From Pseudorhodobacter turbinis (GTDB lineage: Bacteria > Pseudomonadota > Alphaproteobacteria > Rhodobacterales > Rhodobacteraceae), in assembly GCF_005234135.1 (NCBI RefSeq), contig NZ_CP039964.1:1054001-1118000 (forward strand): a DNA stretch of 64,000 bases, in the 5' to 3' direction. A model generated the notes under the pieces. That model ran no database searches and had not been told where the DNA came from. It saw only the letters and a program-made list of their open reading frames with translations. Shown here in pieces: positions 29,564 through 39,028 of the stretch (its first letter is position 1; the number at the start of each line of letters is the position of its first letter). The position numbers were made by a program, and so were the translations under genes.

Positions 29564-32452
29564 TCAGCCCAGTGCCGCGTTGCAACGCGCGCACGTACCG
29601 GGGTGCTTATGGGTGCCAACATCAGGCAAGATCTGCCAACAGCGCACACATTTTTCACCCGGTGCCATCTCAAACACCACGGCCACGCCCGGCACTTCGG
29701 GCAGGCGGAACGCCTCGGCAGGTGCAGGATCGCCGGTCAGGCTTACGCCCGAGGTGATGCTCAGTTCCGCAAAATTGACCGATTTCATCGCCGCAAGCAG
29801 ATCAGCATCCTCAACATGCACCACGGGGGCCGCCTCAAGGCTGGCACCGATCACCTTGGCGCTGCGCTGCACCTCAAGGGCGGCAATCGTGGCACGGCGC
29901 GCCGCACGCAGTCCGACCCATTTCGCCGCCAGCTCGGGGTTGAGCCAATCACTCGGCGTCTCGGGCATGTCCTGCAAATGGACAGAGCTACCTTCACCCG
30001 GAAAGCGCGAGAGCCAGACATCTTCCATCGTGAAGACCAGGATCGGCGCAAGCCAAGTGGTCAAACGGTGGAACAGCAAATCCAGCACTGTGCGTGCGGA
30101 CCGGCGGCGCAAACTGTCAGCCGCATCGCAATAAAGTGCATCCTTGCGCACGTCAAAGAACACCGCCGAAAGGTCTGTCGTGGCAAAGGTGAACAGCTTT
30201 TGGAACACGCCTTGGAAATCAAACGCACCATAGCCCTTGCGCACCTCGACATCCAGTTCTGCCAAACGGTGCAGCACCCATTGCTCCAGCTCTGGCATGT
30301 CCTTGACATCAACCCGTTCGGCATCGGTAAAGCCCGCCAGATTGCCCAGCATAAAGCGCATCGTATTGCGCAAACGGCGATAGCTGTCAGCCGTGCCTTT
30401 CAGGATTTCCTTGCCGATGCGCTGATCCACGGTGTAATCGGCCTGCGCCACCCACAGCCGCAAAATATCCGCGCCGTATTGCTTGATGATTTCCTCTGGT
30501 ACCACGGTATTGCCGACGGATTTGGACATCTTCATGCCCTTTTCATCCAGCGTAAAGCCGTGTGTTACCACGTTGCGGTACGGCGCGCGGCCAAGTGTGC
30601 CGCAAGCCTGAAGCAAGGAGGAATGGAACCAGCCGCGGTGCTGGTCAGTGCCCTCCATGTAAACATCGGCAATCCCGTCTTCTGTACCATCCGCGCGGTC
30701 GCGCAGCACAAAAGCATGGGTGGAGCCACTGTCAAACCACACATCCAAAACATCAAAAATCTGATCATAGGCCTCGGGATCATGCAGGCCATCAAGGATT
30801 TTTTCCTTGAACCCTTGCACATACCAAACATCCGCGCCGTCGGCCTCAAACGCCGCCAAGATCCGCTGGTTCACCGCATCATCACGCAGCAAGAAGTCCG
30901 TATCGGTCGGTTTCGCCCCGCGTTTGATGAAACACGTCAGCGGCACACCCCAAGCACGTTGCCGCGACAGCACCCAATCAGGCCGCGCCTCGATCATCGA
31001 ATACAGCCGGTTGCGCCCGGTTTGCGGCGTCCATTTCACCAGCTTGTCGATAGAGGTCAACGCGCGGCTACGGATGGTATCGCCGTTCTGCCCCATGCCA
31101 TCGTCCAACGTCTTGTCGATCGCGACAAACCACTGCGGCGTGTTGCGATAAATCACCGGCGCTTTGGAGCGCCACGAATGCGGATAAGAGTGTTTCACCT
31201 TGCCCTTGGCCAGCAAGCCGCCCGCATAGGCCAGTTGCTTGATCACCTCAACATTGGCGGGGCCGTCTTTGCCATCGGAGTTGATGATGGATTGACCGCC
31301 AAAGATCGGCAGATCCTTGCGGTAAGAGCCGTCCGGTTCAACATTATAGGTCATCGGCAGGCCGAATTTCAGCCCGACCTGATAGTCGTCATCCCCGTGG
31401 CTGGGCGCGGTATGCACAAAGCCCGTACCCGCATCATCGGTCACGTGATCGCCCGGCAATATGGGCACATTGTAATCCCACTCGCCCTCGGCACCTTCGA
31501 CACCGCGGAACGGGTGGGCAAGGGTCATCCCCTTCAACTCGTCCGGCGACACATCGCGCAGGCGCGTGACCATGCCCTCTTCCAGCTTGGCGGCAGCAAA
31601 GACCGAAGCGGCAAGCGCATCGCCAAGGATGATCTTCTCCCCGACCTTTGCCTGAGAATTCTCCGGTGCGTCCGTTACCTCATATAGCCCATAAGCGATG
31701 CCGGGGCCAAAGCAGACCGCACGGTTTTGCGGAATGGTCCAAGGGGTCGTGGTCCAGATCACCACTGTCAGGCTATCTTCACCGACCACCTTGAACCGCA
31801 CCCAGATCGTGTGGCTGGTGTGATCGTGATATTCCACCTCTGCCTCGGCCAGTGCGGTTTTCTCAACCGGCGACCACATGACGGGTTTGGAGCCTTGGTA
31901 AAGCGAGCCGTTCATCAGGAATTTCATAAACTCCTCGGCGATCACCCGTTCGGCGTGGAAATCCATGGTCAAATAGGGGTCGGCCCAATTGCCAGCAACG
32001 CCCAAACGCTTGAATTCCTCGCGTTGGATGTCCACCCAACCGGCGGCAAAATTGCGGCATTCCTGACGGAAGGCGACGGTATCAACGTCATCCTTGTCAA
32101 GACCCTTTTCGCGGTACTGCTCCTCGATCTTCCATTCGATCGGCAGGCCGTGACAATCCCAGCCCGGCACATAGCGCGCATCAAAGCCCATCATCTGATG
32201 CGAACGCACGATCATATCCTTGATGGTCTTGTTCAGCGCGTGGCCGATATGCAGATGCCCGTTGGCATAGGGAGGGCCATCATGCAGCGTAAAGGGCTTG
32301 CGGCCGGTCTTTTCGCGCAGGCGGTCATAGATGCCGATTTTCTCCCAATGGGCAAGCCATTCCGGCTCTCGCATGGGCAGGCCTGCGCGCATGGGGAATT
32401 CGGTTTCGGGCAGAAAAACACTGTCTTTATAGTCAGGCGTGGCGGCGCACAT
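29564..32452 (-). CDS. ileS: Isoleucyl-tRNA synthetase
   Basis: Class Ia synthetase of 962 residues. HLHIGH (66-71) and KMSKS (in DEKGMKMSKSVGN) form the ATP site, a CP1 editing domain with GTGFVHTAPSHGDDD lies between them, and the C-terminus ends in a zinc finger with CVRCW and CARC. ATG 32452 has AAGGA 7 bases upstream; the open frame continues to 32521 without family sequence. No T-box or other leader was noticed upstream. Confidence 0.98.
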   Translation of the reverse strand: MCAATPDYKDSVFLPETEFPMRAGLPMREPEWLAHWEKIGIYDRLREKTGRKPFTLHDGPPYANGHLHIGHALNKTIKDMIVRSHQMMGFDARYVPGWDCHGLPIEWKIEEQYREKGLDKDDVDTVAFRQECRNFAAGWVDIQREEFKRLGVAGNWADPYLTMDFHAERVIAEEFMKFLMNGSLYQGSKPVMWSPVEKTALAEAEVEYHDHTSHTIWVRFKVVGEDSLTVVIWTTTPWTIPQNRAVCFGPGIAYGLYEVTDAPENSQAKVGEKIILGDALAASVFAAAKLEEGMVTRLRDVSPDELKGMTLAHPFRGVEGAEGEWDYNVPILPGDHVTDDAGTGFVHTAPSHGDDDYQVGLKFGLPMTYNVEPDGSYRKDLPIFGGQSIINSDGKDGPANVEVIKQLAYAGGLLAKGKVKHSYPHSWRSKAPVIYRNTPQWFVAIDKTLDDGMGQNGDTIRSRALTSIDKLVKWTPQTGRNRLYSMIEARPDWVLSRQRAWGVPLTCFIKRGAKPTDTDFLLRDDAVNQRILAAFEADGADVWYVQGFKEKILDGLHDPEAYDQIFDVLDVWFDSGSTHAFVLRDRADGTEDGIADVYMEGTDQHRGWFHSSLLQACGTLGRAPYRNVVTHGFTLDEKGMKMSKSVGNTVVPEEIIKQYGADILRLWVAQADYTVDQRIGKEILKGTADSYRRLRNTMRFMLGNLAGFTDAERVDVKDMPELEQWVLHRLAELDVEVRKGYGAFDFQGVFQKLFTFATTDLSAVFFDVRKDALYCDAADSLRRRSARTVLDLLFHRLTTWLAPILVFTMEDVWLSRFPGEGSSVHLQDMPETPSDWLNPELAAKWVGLRAARRATIAALEVQRSAKVIGASLEAAPVVHVEDADLLAAMKSVNFAELSITSGVSLTGDPAPAEAFRLPEVPGVAVVFEMAPGEKCVRCWQILPDVGTHKHPGTCARCNAALG

Positions 32453-32663
32453 GGGCGTTTCCTTACGGATCAAAATGATGGGGGACAGGCGAAAACGAGA
32501 CCGCGCAAAGGCTGGCGGCAAAGGGCATCCCGGCGGCTGAACGGATCAGATCGCCGGGCCGCTAATTCGTATTGTTTTCACATATAGCTGTCGCATATCC
32601 GAGGTTATACGCCCGGTTGAGCGCTTGGTCCAGCCATGCAATGCAAGGATTTTGCCCCAGCCC

Positions 32664-33671
32664 CTAGCGGGGCTTGGTCATGGCCGATGAAACACCGTCA
32701 AACACACCGCTCAAGGCGCGGCTCATCAGGTTAGAGACCTTGGGGCGCGGCAGGGCGTGGAAGGCCATCGGGCGGCACAGCTCCATCGCGGCGACGCCGA
32801 CACGGGCGGTCAATGCGCCGTTCACCACGCCCTCGCCAAAGCGGCGCGAGAGTTTGCTTAGCACCCCGCCCCCCGCGACCGATCCAATCAGGTCATCCCC
32901 AAGCGCCAACGCGCCCGTGGCCAGCAGGTGCGAGAACACGCGGCGCAACAGCTTGAAACTGCCCAAAGTACCCGAGCGCCCGCCATAGATCACCGCGATC
33001 TTGCGGATCATCGACAGGTTCGCAAAAAGCGCCACCGCCACATCCGCAAGCGCCAAGGGCACCAGCGCCGTCACGGTCGCCACACGGCGGGCGGCGGCCT
33101 CTATCTCGGCGCGGGCGGCCAGATCCAGCGGGGCCAGAAGCTGGGCCTCGGTCAAGTTCAGCAAAGCATCGGCATCCAGAACCTCGGCGCGACGCTCGGC
33201 CAGATTGGCCGCACCCCAGCGCAGGTCAGGACGGGATTTATAAAGCCCCAGCAGGTGATCCGTGGCTTTGCCCGCGGTTTTCAGATCGCCCGCCTTACGG
33301 GCCACCGCCACCTCGGCGCGCAACCCGTCCAGACGGCCAAGACGGTAAAACCCCATCCCCTCACGAATGGCCAACCCCAACAGCGCCAAGACGGCCAGCC
33401 CCGTCAGCCCGAAGGCCAACCAGCCCAGCCAGCTGTTGCGCGCCAAAAGCCCCGTCACGAAATCATAGACCGCAACCGAGATCATCAGGCTGAACAAAGC
33501 CCCCAAAGCCCAAACCGCGAAGCGTGTGATGCGCGAGGGTCGCGCCACGGCCAAAGCCGCCGCTGCCTTGACGGCGCGCCCGTCCGGCAGCCCTAAATCC
33601 GGCACCGGCGGCGCATCAGACGGGGTCAGCGTGGGGGTGTCGTCAAGGTCGATCAATACAGGTTTTGCCAT
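32664..33671 (-). CDS. YcjF-like TIGR01620 / DUF697 membrane protein
   Basis: 335 residues with two adjacent membrane helices (about 50-110) and a C-terminal DUF697 domain (GSVAGGGVLSKLSRRFGEGVVNGALTARVG). It lies 9 bases downstream of a YcjX-like gene with AAGGA before the ATG; the ycjX-ycjF pair is conserved in proteobacteria and linked to envelope stress in enterobacteria. The molecular role is unknown. Confidence 0.85.
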   Translation of the reverse strand: MAKPVLIDLDDTPTLTPSDAPPVPDLGLPDGRAVKAAAALAVARPSRITRFAVWALGALFSLMISVAVYDFVTGLLARNSWLGWLAFGLTGLAVLALLGLAIREGMGFYRLGRLDGLRAEVAVARKAGDLKTAGKATDHLLGLYKSRPDLRWGAANLAERRAEVLDADALLNLTEAQLLAPLDLAARAEIEAAARRVATVTALVPLALADVAVALFANLSMIRKIAVIYGGRSGTLGSFKLLRRVFSHLLATGALALGDDLIGSVAGGGVLSKLSRRFGEGVVNGALTARVGVAAMELCRPMAFHALPRPKVSNLMSRALSGVFDGVSSAMTKPR

Positions 33672-33680
33672 GTGAAATCC

Positions 33681-35090
33681 TTAGCCCAGCCGGTCTGACA
33701 ACAGAAAATCCGCCGCCCGATCCAGCCGGATATGGGGCGGCCCGTCACCGGGGCGCAAGGTCAGGCGGGCGGGTGCGAATGACATGATGGAGTAATCGGC
33801 ATTAAGCCAGGCCGCCTCTCCCTTGCGGGCGGGGGACAGCAGGTGGTTGGGGTCCTCGGGCAACTGGCCTGCGTACATCGCCGCCTGCTTGCCGGTGTCA
33901 AGCAAGGTGCCGCGCACCAGATCAAGGGTGGCGCCGTTGTGCTCGCGAGTTTCCTCAATGGTGGCGCGCAGCGAGGCCAGCGACATCGCGCGGGTTTCGG
34001 CACCGGCAAAGGCGGCACGGTCGCGCGCCTCTCGCAAAAGCGCCTCGGTGATCGCGGTCAGGCGCGGGTGTTGGGAATGGTGAAGGTGGTCGGCCTTGGT
34101 CGCGGCGAACAGGATTTTATCCACCCGTTTGCCCAGCAACAAAGACGTCAGAAACCCATTATTTCCGGGCCGAAAGGCGCCCAGAATTTCGGCCATGGTG
34201 CGGCGCATATCCTCAAGCGCCATCGGCCCTGCGTGGATCGCCCCCAGCACATCCATCAGCACCACCTGCCGGTCAATCCGCGCAAAGTGATCGCGAAAGA
34301 AGGGTTTGACCACGCGGGATTTATAGGCCTCAAACCGGCGATCCATTTCGCGCCAAAGGCTGCCGCGCGGGGCCTCCAGCGGCTTGGGCAGTGGTGCGAA
34401 TGTCAAAACCGGGCTGCCCGCCAGATCACCGGGCAACAAGAACCGCCCCGGCGTGCAATCGGACCAGCCCGCCGCCCGCGCCTCTTGCAAATAAGCGGTG
34501 AAACTGGCGGCAAGCGTTTGGGCGCGCGGTTCGTCCAGCTTAAGGCTGGCATCCTCGGCGCGGGCCTGTGCCATGAAGGCTTCGGCCTGCGTCCGATGCG
34601 CGATACGCTCCAAGGTCGCCTCGGACCACTCGGTATAAGTCTTGCCCATAAGCGAGAGATCCAGCAACCATTCGCCCGGGTAATCGATGATATCCAGATG
34701 GATGGTACGCGGCCCCCGCAAGCCCCCCAGAAACCCCGAAGGGCGCACGCGCAACGACAGGCGCAGTTCCGATATGGCACGCGTAGAGGCGGGCCAATGG
34801 GGGGCTGCCCCCGTAATCGCACCCAGATGTGTCTCATATTCAAAGCGGGGCAAGGTGTCATCGGGCTGCGGTTGCAAAAACGCGGCCTCGACCCGCGGGG
34901 CCGCGCCGAATTGCGGCATCCGCCCGCGATCAAGCAGATTGGCCACAAGGCTGGTAATAAAAACCGTCTTGCCCGCCCGCGAAAGCCCCGTCACGCCCAG
35001 CCGGATCACGGGTTCAAACAGTGCCTCGGATACGCCGGAAATCGCGGTTTCGGCACTGCGGCTGATGCCATCTGTTATTCTACCCAGCAC
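33681..35090 (-). CDS. YcjX-like P-loop GTPase/ATPase (DUF463)
   Basis: 469-residue YcjX-family NTPase. The P-loop is in LGVTGLSRAGKTVFITSL, a Walker B-like DIIDYPGEWLLDL follows, and FAATKADHLHHSQHPRL resembles the NKxD-type base-recognition region. GTG 35090 is preferred because AAGGGG lies 6 bases upstream; an extension to 35204 runs into the divergent truA region. Partner of the DUF697 gene downstream. Confidence 0.87.
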   Translation of the reverse strand: MLGRITDGISRSAETAISGVSEALFEPVIRLGVTGLSRAGKTVFITSLVANLLDRGRMPQFGAAPRVEAAFLQPQPDDTLPRFEYETHLGAITGAAPHWPASTRAISELRLSLRVRPSGFLGGLRGPRTIHLDIIDYPGEWLLDLSLMGKTYTEWSEATLERIAHRTQAEAFMAQARAEDASLKLDEPRAQTLAASFTAYLQEARAAGWSDCTPGRFLLPGDLAGSPVLTFAPLPKPLEAPRGSLWREMDRRFEAYKSRVVKPFFRDHFARIDRQVVLMDVLGAIHAGPMALEDMRRTMAEILGAFRPGNNGFLTSLLLGKRVDKILFAATKADHLHHSQHPRLTAITEALLREARDRAAFAGAETRAMSLASLRATIEETREHNGATLDLVRGTLLDTGKQAAMYAGQLPEDPNHLLSPARKGEAAWLNADYSIMSFAPARLTLRPGDGPPHIRLDRAADFLLSDRLG

Positions 35091-35202
35091 GAAATGCCCC
35101 TTATCTTTGTGCCTCAAGATAGGCACTCTGCCGCTCGGATCAAAGGGGGAAAGCGGCATGGAGGGCCTTGTCAGGACAAATCGGGCGGGGTAACCCAAGG
35201 CC

Positions 35203-35973
35203 ATGCCACGCTATGCACTGAAAATCGAATATGACGGCGGGCCATTCAACGGCTGGCAACGGCAGCCCGAAGGGCAGCTGACGGTTCAGGGCGCGGTTGA
35301 GGCGGCCCTTGGCCGGCTGCAACCCGGTCCCCACACCATTGCCGCCGCCGGGCGTACCGATGCGGGCGTGCATGCGCTGGGACAGGTCGCCCATTGTGAT
35401 CTGGCCAAGGATTGGGACCCGTTCCGGTTGGGCGGAGCCATCAACGCACATCTGCGCCCTTTGCCAATTAGCATCGTGGCCTGCGCGCAGGTGCCCGATG
35501 ATTTCCACGCGCGGTTTTCGGCGATGGAGCGGCGCTATCTGTTCCGGCTGGTGGCGCGGCGGGCGCCTGTGACCCATGACCGCGGGCTTGTCTGGCAGGT
35601 TGGGCATGATCTGGATATTGGCGCGATGCGTGAGGGGGCTGCGCATTTGATCGGCCTGCATGATTTCACCACCTTCCGGTCCAGCATGTGCCAATCGGCC
35701 TCTCCAGTCAAAACGCTGGATGAGATTACGATCACCCAGATCGATTATCCCGGTGGGCAGGAATACCGCTTTGCGCTGCGGGCGCGCTCATTCTTGCACA
35801 ATCAGGTGCGATCCATCGTCGGCACGTTGGAACGTGTTGGCGCAGGCAATTGGGAACCCGACAAGGTGCGGCAAGTGCTGGAGGCGGCGCATCGCCCCGC
35901 CTGCGGCCCCGTCTGCCCGCCACAAGGGCTTTACCTGCGTGAGGCCGGTTATCCGTTTGATCCCTTCGCATGA
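35203..35973 (+). CDS. truA: tRNA pseudouridine(38-40) synthase
   Basis: Converts uridines 38-40 of the tRNA anticodon arm to pseudouridine. 256 residues with the catalytic Asp53 in [14 protein letters not shown], the conserved FHARFSA and RYLFRL segments, and [13 protein letters not shown] near the C-terminus. It is divergent from the ycjX-like gene, 112 bases apart. Confidence 0.96.
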   Translation: MPRYALKIEYDGGPFNGWQRQPEGQLTVQGAVEAALGRLQPGPHTIAAAGRTDAGVHALGQVAHCDLAKDWDPFRLGGAINAHLRPLPISIVACAQVPDDFHARFSAMERRYLFRLVARRAPVTHDRGLVWQVGHDLDIGAMREGAAHLIGLHDFTTFRSSMCQSASPVKTLDEITITQIDYPGGQEYRFALRARSFLHNQVRSIVGTLERVGAGNWEPDKVRQVLEAAHRPACGPVCPPQGLYLREAGYPFDPFA

Positions 35974-35975
35974 GA

Positions 35976-38069
35976 TCAGTTCAAATCCTTGAGCAGCCGA
36001 CCATGGCGGCGCATTTCAGCCAGAACATCGCCAAAGCTGTTCAGCTCCCGCCCCTTGAGCATCGGCAGCAGCTTCAGAAACGCATCTGCCGTCGCGACCG
36101 TATCGCCAATGGCGGTGTGGCGCGCCTCTTCGGGGATGGTGATCGAGAGACGGTGCGTCAGCGCATCGAGGCTGTGATCCTCATGCTGGCCGAATACCAC
36201 CGCCGAGAGCAGAACCGTATCGAGGATCGGGTTATCGAAAGTCGCGCCAATACTGGCCTCATTGCGGCGCAGAAATTCCATATCAAAGGGCGCGTTATGG
36301 GCGATCAACACCGCCCCTTGTGCAAACCTGTGGAACGCCCGCCCGACTGTGCCTATATCGGGGGCGTCCTGTACCATCGCCTCGGTGATACCATGCACCA
36401 CCGTTGAAGCCGCAGGAATAGAACGCCCCGGATTGACCAAAGTGTCAAACACCTCAGACGCCACACGTTTGCCGTTGACGATACGCACCGCCGCGATCTG
36501 CACGATCTCATCGCCTTGCGCGGGCAACAGCCCCGTGGTTTCGGTATCGAACACCACATAGGTCAAATCCGACAGCGCGGTATCGGCAACCGCCTCGTTG
36601 CGGGCCTTGCCCAAGAGGTCGAAATCATAGACCACGGCGCGGGCAATCGGCTTGGGGCGCGGGCCGCTGCGCCGCGCAATGCGCAGGGGCAAGCAGATGG
36701 CTTGGCGACCTTCGGCATCGGTTTCGGGCCAGATCTCTGTGGCGTGTCCCATCAGAACATGACGCCCTGTCACCCCCGGCACATCGGCATCCAGCACCGA
36801 ATCCAGCCAGCCCTCCAGAGGGGCCAACAGCAAGGGCGCACCGTCCCAGCACAGGCGCAGCAGGGCGTTGCCACTGTCTTCTTCCACCGTCAACGCGAAT
36901 TCCCTGACCTCATGCAGTTCGGCCACGCCCGTCGCCAATCGCGCCAAAAGCCCGACCACCTCAAACCCGTCACCGCGCAGCAGCAAGGGCACATCGCAGG
37001 CCTTCAGGGTCAGGCCCTGCGCCTCCAGCTTGGCGCGCAGGCTGTCGGCGATATCGGCCACACGTAGGGGGGAGCGCGGGATCGCCTCGGCGCGGCCTTC
37101 CTCTTGTTGGGCGGCCAGATCGGTGACGGTTGCGGTCAGGCTCTCGGCCTCGGCACGCAGGGCCACATCCATCGCGGCAGGCGGCGGCGTGCCTTCGGGC
37201 AGCACCGACAGCAAAGCGCGCAGATTGGCGGCGGGGCGGCGGATACGGTCCAGAACATCGGCCAGCAGTGCCTCACGTTTGGCATGGGCGGCCAGATCGG
37301 CGGTGACATCGCGCAGGGTCAGCACATAGCCCGGCGCGGCACTGTCATCCGGCAACAACCGCATCCGCGCGGCAAGGATCTCTGCCCCGTGGCGAGTGGC
37401 ACAGAGCAGGTCCGAGGCGGCATCGGCATCCTCGGCCTCGATCAGGCGGCGGTGGGCATGGCGGATCGGGCCTTCGCGCAAATAATCAAACAGATTGCGG
37501 TCCAGCCCCGGCCCTTGGTCCGCGCCGATCAAATCCACCGCCGTACCGTTGTAAAACACCAGCTGATGATCGCCTGAACACAGGATCACCCCCACCGGCA
37601 CATCCGACAATAGCGCCGCCAGCCGGTCCTTTTCCGCAGAAAGACGGGTGGTTTCGCGGGCAACAGCCTCGGCCAGCGCATTGCGCGTTTCCGACAGGGT
37701 AAGGGCGGTGGCTTGGGCCGCGGGGGCCAGATCGCCCAAATAGCGCGCGGCACCTTGGTCCAACGCGCTGTCCACGCTGGCATGGGCGCGGGCGCGCAAG
37801 GCCCCCGCCAAAAGGTCGATGGGTTTAGAGACGTTCACATCAAACAGATACCACACACCCGCCGTCAGCCCCAGCACGCCAAAGCTGCCGATTACCCCCG
37901 CCTGCACAAAGGCATTCAAACTATCGGCCGATCCCAGCCGCCGGTAGCCAAGCCCAAGCCCCAAGCCCAACAGCACCACAGCGCCAAGCCCGAGGGCGGC
38001 AAAGAACAAAAATACCCGCAGCCGCAGCCCGAGATGGTCCAGCGCGAAAGCTTTGGCCTTACCTGTCAT
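35976..38069 (-). CDS. Membrane PAS sensor fused to a DEDDh 3'-5' exonuclease
   Basis: 697 residues joining two halves. The N-terminal half has two membrane helices (about 18-42 and 56-76), a HAMP-like stretch, a PAS domain (about 150-265), and a histidine-kinase-like region whose phosphoacceptor helix reads LDRIRRPAANLRALL, without the usual His; the ATPase half is also degenerate. The C-terminal part (about 525-690) is an intact DnaQ-type exonuclease: ExoI FDTETTG, ExoII HNAPFDMEFL, ExoIII HTAIGDTVATADAFL. It heads into a receiver, CBS/DUF294 and symporter cluster, suggesting a regulatory rather than replicative role. Function is inference. Confidence 0.85.
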   Translation of the reverse strand: MTGKAKAFALDHLGLRLRVFLFFAALGLGAVVLLGLGLGLGYRRLGSADSLNAFVQAGVIGSFGVLGLTAGVWYLFDVNVSKPIDLLAGALRARAHASVDSALDQGAARYLGDLAPAAQATALTLSETRNALAEAVARETTRLSAEKDRLAALLSDVPVGVILCSGDHQLVFYNGTAVDLIGADQGPGLDRNLFDYLREGPIRHAHRRLIEAEDADAASDLLCATRHGAEILAARMRLLPDDSAAPGYVLTLRDVTADLAAHAKREALLADVLDRIRRPAANLRALLSVLPEGTPPPAAMDVALRAEAESLTATVTDLAAQQEEGRAEAIPRSPLRVADIADSLRAKLEAQGLTLKACDVPLLLRGDGFEVVGLLARLATGVAELHEVREFALTVEEDSGNALLRLCWDGAPLLLAPLEGWLDSVLDADVPGVTGRHVLMGHATEIWPETDAEGRQAICLPLRIARRSGPRPKPIARAVVYDFDLLGKARNEAVADTALSDLTYVVFDTETTGLLPAQGDEIVQIAAVRIVNGKRVASEVFDTLVNPGRSIPAASTVVHGITEAMVQDAPDIGTVGRAFHRFAQGAVLIAHNAPFDMEFLRRNEASIGATFDNPILDTVLLSAVVFGQHEDHSLDALTHRLSITIPEEARHTAIGDTVATADAFLKLLPMLKGRELNSFGDVLAEMRRHGRLLKDLN

Positions 38070-38090
38070 CTTCGCCCCCCTGTTGCCTGT

Positions 38091-38477
38091 TTAGCCTTCC
38101 AGCAAACGCCGCACCTCCGCCCGCAGCTCTCCCAGCTCGAACGGCTTGGAAATAAAACCGTCCGCCCCCAGCGCGAGGCCCTTTTTACGTTCAATCGCGG
38201 AGCCGCGCGCGGTCATCATCAAGACCTTGATCGCGCCCATATCGGGGTCCAGCCGCATCGCCTGACAAATCTCATAGCCCGACATTTCCGGCAGCATCAC
38301 ATCAAGCAAGACCAGATCGGGCTGCATGTCACGGATGCGCGGCAGGGCCTCGCTGCCATTGGCGACGCGGTCATGGGAATAGCCTTCGCGCGTCAACAGA
38401 TAATCCAGCGCGAGGGCGATGTTATCCTCATCCTCGACCACCAAAACGCTGTGCTGTTTTACTCCATCTGATACCAT
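38091..38477 (-). CDS. Single-domain response regulator (CheY-like)
   Basis: 128-residue receiver domain without an output domain. The acidic pocket VVEDEDN, phosphoacceptor Asp59 in LVLLDVMLPEMSG, Thr in MMTARG and Lys111 in ISKPFELGEL are all present. ATG 38477 is preceded by AAAGGG. It ends 22 bases before the sensor-exonuclease start, so that protein or an unlinked kinase could be its partner. Confidence 0.9.
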   Translation of the reverse strand: MVSDGVKQHSVLVVEDEDNIALALDYLLTREGYSHDRVANGSEALPRIRDMQPDLVLLDVMLPEMSGYEICQAMRLDPDMGAIKVLMMTARGSAIERKKGLALGADGFISKPFELGELRAEVRRLLEG

Positions 38478-38481
38478 GACC

Positions 38482-39003
38482 TTACCCTTTCCGACATGCA
38501 GCCTGAAGCAATTCATCATCCGGCCCGACGTCCACCCACGCGCCGCCCGAAAGCGTGCCATCAGGCGCAAGGGCAGCCCCCTCAACCAGATCGGCACGGC
38601 GCGCGCCTGCGCAATCAAAGGCCAGCGGCACACGGCGTGTCGGCGCCCAGCGTTGCACCAGCATCACCTCGGCACGGCGAAAGCCGCTGTCCTCAAGGCT
38701 GGTGACCATGCCGGTGCGGTCCAGCGCCGCAAAACGCAGCGAGACCGGGAAGATATAGGTCCACGGGCGGTAGATCACCTTATCGGTCGGGGTCGACAGG
38801 ATGATCACATCCTCGGGCAAGGCCTCCGTGGTGCGCCCGTACCAAGAATATTCGTTCCAGATCGAAAACAGCAGCATCCCAAGCCCGAACGCGGCGGGGA
38901 TTGCCCATTTCGGGATACGGTTCTTGGTCAGGTGGCGCAGAATAATGACGAAACCGACGAACCCGCCCCCCGCCGCAAAGGTGGCGATCAGATCCATCAG
39001 CAT
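38482..39003 (-). CDS. Uncharacterised membrane protein in the symporter cluster
   Basis: 173 residues with two N-terminal helices (AGGGFVGFVIIL and WAIPAAFGLGMLLF) followed by a soluble domain of unknown type containing VIYRPWTYIFPVSLRFAALD. The start at 39003 follows GAGA by 7 bases; in-frame upstream sequence overlaps the neighbouring gene. It is packed between the DUF294 gene and the receiver and is probably co-transcribed. Confidence 0.7.
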   Translation of the reverse strand: MLMDLIATFAAGGGFVGFVIILRHLTKNRIPKWAIPAAFGLGMLLFSIWNEYSWYGRTTEALPEDVIILSTPTDKVIYRPWTYIFPVSLRFAALDRTGMVTSLEDSGFRRAEVMLVQRWAPTRRVPLAFDCAGARRADLVEGAALAPDGTLSGGAWVDVGPDDELLQAACRKG

Positions 39004-39028
39004 AGGTAAGTCTCTTTCTTGTACGGGT

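Noticed and set aside
29486..31687. A 733-codon plus-strand frame.
   Set aside because: It lies entirely antisense to ileS and has the same artefactual composition.
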